NCBI GenBank assembly: GCA_054601695.1
Contig: BAAHQB010000096.1
Location: 1-64,000 of the forward strand
Length of the DNA: 64,000 nt
Direction of reading: 5' to 3'
Source of the DNA: Amorphochlora amoebiformis
Taxonomy: Eukaryota; Cercozoa; Chlorarachniophyceae
Below the pieces are notes generated by a model. The model saw only the letters and a program-made list of their open reading frames with translations. It was not told where the DNA came from and searched no databases. Position 1 is the first letter of the stretch; every line of letters begins with the position of its first letter. Shown one piece after another: positions 1 to 64,000 of the stretch. The translations under genes and the position numbers were made by a program.

Positions 1-99
1 ATAACATAATAGAAATAAAATGTTTAATTTATATAATAAATAAATTTATAAAATATAATACATATTTGTACGCCATATATCAATATATATCAGAATATA

Positions 100-152
<53 letters not shown>

Positions 153-251
153 ATGAGAATAATGAATCACTCCTCCACAGGCTCGATTTGCTATTAAGTG
201 CCTATACACACACACATATATATATATATACATATAATATATATATATATT

Positions 252-297
<46 letters not shown>

Positions 298-301
298 ATA
301 G
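1..301. repeat. AT-rich intron edge with TA tracts, no exon identified
   Basis: AT-rich sequence with TA, TG and CA microsatellites. A short non-TA island lies at about 150-195. It has an AG at 171 followed by codable sequence, but no frame resembles the part of the decarboxylase that should precede the first recognised exon. It is probably the intron upstream of the exon at 302. Confidence 0.5.
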
Positions 302-4277
<3,976 letters not shown>

Positions 4278-4570
4278 CTCCTGTAGCTATAAAGTGCTAC
4301 GTTGGGCAGTTACAGTAGCCTCCAGAGCCTCCAGCTAATCTAGGGCCTTTAGCTCAGTAGTCTAGGGCTTCTAGCTTGTCCAGAGCCTACTCCACGGGGT
4401 TTTTCGAGTAATTCTTTTAGCGCTGAATTATAAATCTATCCGCGTTATAATAAATCTATTGGCGAGTTCTGGTTGTCATGCGGGTATTTGTTTAGGGGGT
4501 TAGATTGGGGATATTCTACTTGTTCAATAGTACCATCATGATATGTATATATATATACACACACACATAT

Positions 4571-4659
<89 letters not shown>

Positions 4660-4678
4660 TATATATATATATATCTAG

Positions 4679-4719
<41 letters not shown>

Positions 4720-5723
4720 AAAGTTTAACACCTTTACGTGTGATAGCATAACTGGTACTATTCGTATAGTGATACGGACGTAATACAGTTATGCACAGTA
4801 TGTAATGAACACCAACCGCGTACAGTGATTGTACGTATTTGTACATATTGTATCATTGAGGACAGTATATGGTGGCACATACGCAAGTGTTAATATTATA
4901 TATGTTTGCCAAAGCTCATCAAGCTCAATAACATTAGTGTAGTAGTACGTATGTATACATACAAGTCTGTACTAGAAGTAAAGTTGCCCATTTGATCATG
5001 ACTGCTCGTCTAGTCACTTGAATCAGTAACTTATACGTACGCACCAGTATGTCAGTACGTAATTTAGCGTTCGAACTAAGTTGGCCGGCCCATATACGTA
5101 CGCCAAAGCTCATCAAGCTCAATAACATTAATGTAGTAGTACGTATGTATACATACAAGTCTGTACTAGAGGTAAAGTTGCGCATTTGATCATGACTGCT
5201 CGTCTAGTCACTTGAATCAGTAACTTATATACGTACGTACCAGTATGTCAGTACGTAATTTAGCGTTCGAACTAAGTTGGCCCATATACGTACGCATGTA
5301 TATACGTACGCAGGTCTATTAGTCAGAGTCAGTCACTTGAAACACGAATACTACGTACAAATACAATATGTACGTACATTTGGAGAGTACGTATACGGTA
5401 CGTATATTTGGTGGGTACGTAATACACGAATATTACGTACATATACCGTGCGCATATTTGGTGGGTGCGTAAATATTGCGTCCTTCCGTACTAACTTGAT
5501 ACGTGATCTCTAGATCTAGGATATATTTATACATACAGGATATACAGTGTAATGTCTAGAATATACATACGGTGTAGCTGGATATCGGTCTAGCCATCTA
5601 GATCATAAAGCTACTAGAATCCATACACACATGTACTACACATGTATATATGCATACACATGCATATGCACATACACAAGCATGTGTGTGTGTGTGTGTG
5701 TACACACATATACATATGTATAA

Positions 5724-5769
<46 letters not shown>

Positions 5770-5833
5770 TATATGTATATGTGTATGCACAAATGTGCAC
5801 ATACATATAGACAATACACACAGATACACTTTC

Positions 5834-5900
<67 letters not shown>

Positions 5901-6012
5901 TTTTAATATAAATATACACACACACATACATATATATACAAACACACACACATATCAATATAAATATACTACCAATAATAATAATAATAATAATAAATCA
6001 GACATTGTCAGC
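4278..6012. other. Intergenic region between two convergent genes
   Basis: Separates the UXS stop (4277) from the stop of the unknown minus-strand gene (6013). It holds a CCTCCAG/TCTAGGGCTTCTAGC low-complexity stretch (4310-4400), TA/TG tracts (4540-4710, 5640-5960), a sequence rich in ACGTACGT-like palindromes (4740-5480) and a direct duplication described separately. No coding sequence is visible. Confidence 0.7.
4908..5282 (+). repeat. Direct duplication of ~175 bp
   Basis: Two near-identical head-to-tail copies starting with GCCAAAGCTCATCAAGCTC at about 4908 and 5103, each running to TTCGAACTAAGTTGGCC. Copies differ by a few substitutions and a small indel (TTATACGTACGC versus TTATATACGTACGTAC). 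Located in the convergent intergenic region; no open frame of interest. Confidence 0.9.
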
Positions 6013-17388
<11,376 letters not shown>

Positions 17389-17692
17389 GTTTGGGTTTTC
17401 ATGGTGTCGTGAGAGGGGATGTGCGTGTTAGCTGGGAGCAAATCGTGCAATTAAGGTTAGGGTTGTGGTTTGGGGGCTAGGGTTAGCTAGGATTAGCTAG
17501 GGTTAGCTAGGGTTAGCTAGGGTTTGGGTTCGAGTTAGGAGAGTTAGGTACCTTGTGCGTAATCCATTTGACTGTTTCCGTTTCTAGGGTTAGGGTTAGG
17601 ATTAGGGTTAGGGTTAGGGTTAGGGTTAGGCTTCTTATACGATTAGCATGTTGCATTAGGATGTTACATAAATATTTAAAAGCGTGTATATA

Positions 17693-17736
<44 letters not shown>

Positions 17737-18201
17737 TTAGGGTTAGGTTAGGGTTAGGTAGGTTAGTTAGGGTTAGGGTTAGGTTAGTTAGGGTTAGGGT
17801 TAGGTTAGTTAGGGTTAGGGTTAGGTTAGTTAGGGTTAGGGTTAGGTCAGTTAGGGTTAGGGTTAGGTTAGTTAGGGTTAGGGTTAGGTTAGTTAGGGTT
17901 AGGGTTAGGTCAGTTAGGGTTAGGTCAGTTAGGGTTAGGGTTAGGTTAGTGAGGGTTAGGGTTAGGTTAGTGAGGGTTAGGGTTAGGTTAGTTAGGGTTA
18001 GGGTTAGGTTAGTTAGGGTTAGGTTTAGGTTAGTTAGGGTTAGGGTTACGTTAGTTAGGTTTAGGGTTAGGTTAGTTAGGGTTACGCTTGGGATTGGGAT
18101 TAGGGTTTGGGTTAGGGTTAGGGTTAGGGTTGGGCTGTTTGTTAGGGTTAGACTTATAGTTAGGGTTCGAGTGTTAAGATTTTAAGTTGTATATTGATAT
18201 A

Positions 18202-18252
<51 letters not shown>

Positions 18253-18500
18253 ATATATGTATTATATATATACTAACTAACCTTAACCCTAACCCTAACT
18301 AACCTAACCCTAACCCTAACTAACCTAACCCTAACAATAACTAACCTAACCCTAACCCTAACTAACCTAACCCTAACCCTAACTAACCTAACCCTAACCT
18401 TAAAATGATTCCTCCAATCTCAGAAAAGATCAGATTCATGCCCTTCCAGCTGCATGCTGGATCATCTAATCTAACCCTAACCCTAACCCTAACCCTAACC

Positions 18501-37816
<19,316 letters not shown>

Positions 37817-38091
37817 GCCTCGAAGTCCTCAAAGACGGGCCCCAACTCGCGTACGGCGACCACCAGGTCAACAGCCCTTTGCAACTCCACGCATAGAGAG
37901 TCGCCGGAGATCAAGGGCTCTCTCGGAGATCTCCCATATATGAATCCCCGAGATTTACTCGGTTAGAGGTTTGGTTTGTAGGGCGGCACGTGTCAACCGA
38001 CGCGGGAAAGTGGTGCCGCGCCGCCTTGGATTCTGCCCCTTATTCGCCCTTTCTACGGGCGATTAAGATTTGATATCGGCCGGAGCCCAAT
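37817..38091. promoter_or_regulatory. Bidirectional promoter region, J-domain gene and TOP6B
   Basis: 275 bp between the start codons of two divergent genes, free of TA tracts and much richer in G+C than the surroundings. Visible candidate elements: GCGGGAAA at 38002-38009, matching the E2F/DP consensus, and the palindrome CACGTG at 37987-37992, a bHLH/bZIP core. No clear TATA box. If Met21 of the J-domain protein is the true start, the region extends to 37757. Confidence 0.6.
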
Positions 38092-38623
38092 ATGGCCGGG
38101 CTAAAGTCAAAGTCGCCGGCTGAGTTCTTTGCCGAGAACCAGAACATCGCAGGATTCGATAATCCGGGCAAGTCTTTGTACACGACCGTCCGGGAGTTTG
38201 TAGAGAACTCTCTCGATGCTGCCGAGAGTATAGGCGTGCTGCCCGATGTGGAACTGAACATTGAGCAGCTGGATCAGTCATCGTTCAACAAGCTGCGGGG
38301 ATACGCTTCGACAAAGAGGAAGGACCTCAACCTGTACCATGGGTCTTCTAAGAAGCGGAAGATCAAGGAGGGTGTGTCTCAGGCTACGGGAAGCAAGAAG
38401 GGCAAGGAGAGATCGAGCAAGGAGGGCAAGAACACGGGAATATTCAGGGTGACCTGCAGAGATAACGGTGTGGGGATGCCTCATGAGAAGATACCTAGGA
38501 TGTTGGGAATCGTGTTGTCAAGGTGAAGAGGGGAGAGGGAATCTGTTCATGATACTGTATAATATAATGAGATTATACCTATATATACATACTATATACA
38601 TATATCTATATATATATATATAT

Positions 38624-38661
<38 letters not shown>

Positions 38662-38699
38662 GATGTACAATATAGAAGATACGAGTGAGTGTATGTGTG

Positions 38700-38766
<67 letters not shown>

Positions 38767-39864
38767 TATACATAAGCATTTCATGGATACATCGTACATA
38801 CATACACAGTACCAAGTACGGGGTCAAGCAGACTAGAGGAAAGTTTGGTCTGGGAGCCAAAATGGCTCTAGTCTGGGCAAAGAAGAGCACGGGTATGCCT
38901 GTGGAGGTCAAGTCTGCGCGGGAAGGCATGCGCATATCGCGCTGCAAGCTCGACATCAATATTAACAAGAATGAGCCCAAGACACTTCTGCACGAAAGGT
39001 TGCCCAACCCCGACGGTTGGAGGGGAACCGAGATCAGCGTAGTGATTTCCGGCAACTGGACAAACTACCGCTCAAAGATCATCAATTACATGCGCCAGTT
39101 GGCTGTCATCACCCCGTACTCCAGTTTCAAGTTTAACTTCAAGGGGACGGACAGTCGCCGATCCGTCCGCATGGAATTCACTCGACGCTCCGACCGCTGT
39201 CCGCGGCTCCCCAAGGAGGTCAAGCATCACCCGTCGTCGGTCAACAACCTCATCATGGAATCCCTGGTCTCAAACGCCAAGAAAAACATGGGGGTGGCCA
39301 AGTTTTTGCAGAAGAACCTGTCATGCATCAGCGCCAAGCTCTCAGGCCGCCTGGTCGAGGAGCTGGGTGCAGACTTCGAAGACTTAGCGGTGGGTGATCT
39401 CTCGGAGAAGCAGATTCACCAGCTCACGACCCTGTTACGCGAGGCTTCGTTTCCTCAGCCTGACGGCTCCTGCCTCTCGCCCGCCGGCGAATACAACTTG
39501 AGGCTCGGTATCATGAAGGAGCTCAAGCCAGACGTCGTGGCGACGTTCTCGGAGAAGGTATCCGTGCGAGAGGGCCATCCTTTCATCGTAGAGGCGGCCG
39601 TGTCCCTCGGAGGGTCGATCGCCAAGCCCGGGATCGTCTTGTATCGATATGCTAACAGAATTCCTCTTTTGTTCGAGCAAGGGAACGATATCTCTTCACA
39701 GGTCGACAAACCGAAAACCAAAAACACTGTAGCTCAAAACTAACCTAGGCCCACTAAAATTTATCCTAAATCTATCCCTGATCCATCAGATTGCCTCCAA
39801 GAAGATTCGCTGGGCTTCGTATAAGATCAATAAGAACAACGATAAGGTTTGTATCTATATATAT

Positions 39865-39916
<52 letters not shown>

Positions 39917-39946
39917 TTAAGTAAATGCATATATTTAACACACATA

Positions 39947-39994
<48 letters not shown>

Positions 39995-40052
39995 TTATAT
40001 ATGTATACATTTTCGATGTGTAGATATCCATATATGTACTGCATATAACTAA

Positions 40053-40151
<99 letters not shown>

Positions 40152-40489
40152 TATTGCTATTGACCTCCATCGACCACCATCGCATTCAACACGATTACCC
40201 CCAGAACCTTCACTCAAAACACCGAAACCAGATCGGAGTGTTTGTGAGCATCGTCAGCACCAAGATACCGTTCAAAGGCACCTCTAAGGAGTACATCGGG
40301 GACGACAACGGGCCACTACATAAGGCGGTGAAACACTCCATCGCGCAGTGTTGTGTTCAGCTGCGAAAGGAGCTTACGAAGAAGAATGCGCTGAAGGATC
40401 AGGCTGAGAGGAAGAAGGCTCTTACGAAGTGTGTAAGTGTGTTTGGTTGCTAAGAGTGTTTGGTTGTGCGTGTGAGATTTTTTGTGGGA

Positions 40490-40520
<31 letters not shown>

Positions 40521-40769
40521 GTGTATATATGTGTATATATATATATATATATGTATGTATATATATATATATATATATGTACAACATGGACACAAAAATA
40601 GATACACATACATAGATTCTAGTCTTATTTTGATCTTGCCAGATACATCCCTGATGTAGCCCGAGCTCTCATGACCGCGTTGAACACATTTTCAACGGAG
40701 AGAAAGACCCCTAAGGACGTCGACATTCCTGGGTTTGAGAAACCTGTACATCTCTAAATATGTGCGATA

Positions 40770-40810
<41 letters not shown>

Positions 40811-40988
40811 TACATGTGTGTATGTATTTCTATTACATGAATGCATAGGTCTGAGAGGTTAGTATATAAACAGACGGGAAGAGAGCAAAGTGTAGTACAG
40901 AAGGAGGGAAGAGTAGGGCTAGGGTTAGCTGGGATTAGGGCTTGTGAAAGGGATATGGTTTTGGCCCGGTGGGTTTAGGCTATATACA

Positions 40989-41039
<51 letters not shown>

Positions 41040-41382
41040 AAAAATATATGTGTAATATATATACATATATATATATAATATGTGTAGTCATGTCATATTA
41101 TATCATATATATACTTGTATATGATACATAGACACACGTATATACACTCAGGCTTCCAGTTGGAGAGGTATTCAAGGAGACTAGAAAGAAAATTATGAAC
41201 GGTCATCGAGACGGATCGCTTAATGAGAAGGTAAGAACTTCACAGATCTTGTGAATGAAGATTGTAATAATGTGTAAATGTGCGAAAAAAAAAAAAAACA
41301 TGCATTAATCTTAATATTGATTTTAGTAGTGAGATATTTTTTTATTTTTTTTTTTACAATTCATTTTCTATTATTATTCATC

Positions 41383-41421
<39 letters not shown>

Positions 41422-41505
41422 ATGTACATGTGTGGGTGGTTACATGCAGAATATTTATGTAGATATATACATATATGTTACATATGTAACATGAGTCTGT
41501 ATTAC

Positions 41506-41548
<43 letters not shown>

Positions 41549-41565
41549 TTATACATATATATATA

Positions 41566-41602
<37 letters not shown>

Positions 41603-41849
41603 GTATAACTTATTTATCTAAACACATACATATATTCACTGATATGGATTTATCTGTACATTCACATATTTGCAATATGCACATACACATTTGTCTACAT
41701 ATTGTATATGTACATATAAATAAATACATATGTATATATATATATATATATATGTATGTATATATATATATATATATATATTAATATATATGTACATTTC
41801 TATATCTGGTAAATACATACATTATAGATACTGATATATATTCATAACA

Positions 41850-41890
<41 letters not shown>

Positions 41891-42201
41891 ACATGTGTGT
41901 AAATATGTTCTATATATAGAGAGACATATATATATATATGTACGTATTTACTGCTACATGCATAAATTTATACATATTGTACATGGTAAACATTTCCATG
42001 GACACACAGGTGCTCCGAAGCCAGCTTGAGACATATGTGAAGAGAATTGACGAAACTCTGGCACTAGAATTTGCGACCGAGAAGGGGCGCAACCCCAAGA
42101 ACTTGGACAACTTATTCATAGCAAGAGTTGAAAAGAACCAGACGGTCAAACTAGAAGAAGTCACTTCGCCAAATGGATTTACTCTCCGACTGCTGGTTTA
42201 G
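38092..42201 (+). CDS. TOP6B: DNA topoisomerase VI subunit B
   Basis: ATPase subunit of type IIB topoisomerase; with the Spo11-like A subunit it passes one duplex through another in the nucleus, and in plants it is needed for endoreduplication (family knowledge). Exons: 38092-38522, 38810-39701, 39790-39846, 40232-40428, 40643-40732, 41152-41230, 42010-42201; 1938 nt, 645 residues, phases agree. Start chosen because [13 protein letters not shown] aligns with the family N-terminus. GHKL Bergerat fold: [12 protein letters not shown] (E35, N39), DNGVGMP (D124), [13 protein letters not shown] (154-164). The Lys-rich insert before DNGVGM, the H2TH and transducer regions ([43 protein letters not shown]) and the C-terminal AL-FATEKG region are present. 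Two donors (40429 GTGTGT, 40733 GTTTGA) were chosen because they restore family alignment. Introns are 88-779 bp and contain TA tracts, but I see no copied exon edges. Confidence 0.97.
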
Positions 42202-42667
42202 GGATCGTGCCGTCTTGCTGTTCTCTGCATACTCTGGGTTTAATGAGTTAAGTTATCCATCCATGATCACATCATTTTCTAGACGTGGTAAGCACGCATT
42301 AAAAAAAAAAAGTTGCTATCTCTTAGATATCGGATTTAGTCAGGCTCTAGAGTGGTATAATATTATCTAGATTATAGACTTCATAGTCACCATGACCATA
42401 CCATACATTTTCGATAAATACTATGACACAACAATACTAGCAATAACTAACTAGACTACTAGAGCGCTAATAGATATGGGTCTAGAGACTAGAGATATGA
42501 CTATCTATATAGATACTAGATATATAGGGTCTAGATACCGTTACTATAGATATCTCATCAGATGAGTTTAACATATTAGACATACGGCCGTCAATTAGGC
42601 TTGTACACGTGGCACTCTAGGATATAAAACGGTCTCAATACTCGCTTTCTAGACTAGACTCCAGCTA
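42202..42667. other. Intergenic region between convergent TOP6B and protease genes
   Basis: 466 bp of AT-rich but non-microsatellite sequence, with a run of CTAGAT/TAGATAT motifs around 42430-42560. No coding sequence; presumably contains both 3' ends. Confidence 0.7.
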
Positions 42668-63114
<20,447 letters not shown>

Positions 63115-63122
63115 CTATATAT

Positions 63123-63157
<35 letters not shown>

Positions 63158-63409
63158 TACAAAAATATATTTTTACATATTATACATATATCCGGACACA
63201 TATATATATATATATATCTACATATACATAAATACATATCTATAATGTATGGATGAGAGATAGAAAAAGAGATAGAGAGAAAAAGAGATAAATAGAAGTG
63301 CGAAAAAGTTGGGAAAGAGATAAAAGAAAAGAGAGAAAAATGTTGAGAAAAAGGACGAAGAGTAAGAAGGGGAGAGAGAAAAAGAGAGAAGAGAGAGAGA
63401 GAAAGAAAA

Positions 63410-63440
<31 letters not shown>

Positions 63441-63889
63441 GTAAGAGAGAGAAAAAGAGAGAAGAGAGAGAGAGAAAAAGAGAGAAAGAGAGAGAGAGAA
63501 AAAGAGAGAAGAGAGAGAGAGAAAAAGAGAGAAAGAGAGAGAGAAAAAGAGAGAAAGAGAGAGAGAGAGAGAAAGAGAGAAAGAGAGAGAGAGAGAGGAA
63601 AAGACAAAGAGAGAGACATTAAGAGAAAAAGAAAGAAGAAGAAAGAGAGAGAGAGCGAGGAAGAGACAAAGAGAGAAGAATAAGAGAAAAGTGGGAAACA
63701 AGAAGAGAAAAAGAGACAAAAAAAAGGGAAAAAAAGAGAAAAAGACGAAAGAGAGAAAGAGAATTGAGGAAAAGAAGTCAGAAGTAGAGCTATATTTACG
63801 TATGTAAATATCTATGTATATGTACATCATATATATATATATATATGTATTAAGATACGTTATGTTCAATATATATATATACATATGTA

Positions 63890-63924
<35 letters not shown>

Positions 63925-64000
63925 ACATATATATATTGTATTATATATATTGTATTATATATATTTATATAGATATATACACACACACACACACATATAT
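63115..64000 (-). other. Intron sequence upstream of the last visible protease exon
   Basis: TA tracts (63120-63240, 63830-64000) around a GA-rich purine tract (63245-63780). No exon encoding the S8 catalytic serine motif is visible, so it presumably lies beyond the window. Confidence 0.7.

Overview
The window is nuclear DNA from a eukaryote. Reasons: five protein genes split into many short exons with GT-AG introns, TTAGGG-type telomere-like arrays, and an intact DNA topoisomerase VI B subunit gene, which among eukaryotes is typical of plants, algae and some related protists. I read it as an alga or alga-related protist but cannot name the species. Most of the sequence is (TA)n microsatellite. 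The long Ile-Tyr reading frames this produces are not genes. The real coding sequence sits in small islands between TA tracts. These islands join into phase-consistent gene models, and every model below was checked for exon phase and total length divisible by three. No transcript data were available, so exact splice sites are predictions. Layout: (1) 302-4277, + strand: 3' half of UDP-glucuronate decarboxylase (UDP-xylose synthase), 6 exons, 5' part outside the window. (2) 6013-17388, - strand: a 19-exon gene for a charged protein of about 444 residues that I do not recognise. (3) 18501-37816, - strand: a 24-exon gene for a J-domain zinc-finger protein of the DNAJC21/Jjj1 type, about 592 residues. 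(4) 38092-42201, + strand: TOP6B, 7 exons, 645 residues, complete. It is divergent from gene 3 across a 275-bp non-TA promoter region. (5) 42668-63114, - strand: 3' part (28 exons, about 499 residues) of a subtilisin-family (S8) protease precursor with a C-terminal jelly-roll domain, an EGF module, a transmembrane segment and an acidic tail. Its catalytic region lies beyond the right edge. Genes 1 and 2, and genes 4 and 5, converge. Genes 2 and 3 are in tandem, separated by telomere-like DNA. I see no functional link between the five genes; they look like housekeeping or cell-surface genes that happen to be neighbours. The striking biology is in the introns. In almost every gene except TOP6B the TA tracts start at the donor (commonly GTATAT) and run up to the acceptor. 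Scattered within them are tandem, progressively decayed copies of the nearest exon edge: 15-60 bases of coding sequence together with its own splice site. I count about thirty such families, up to about 18 copies each. One family copies an entire 21-nt, phase-1/phase-1 microexon nine times with both splice sites. Telomere-like repeats are also embedded in introns and several directly abut exon ends. GA/CT-rich tracts, AAT arrays and several minisatellites fill the remainder.
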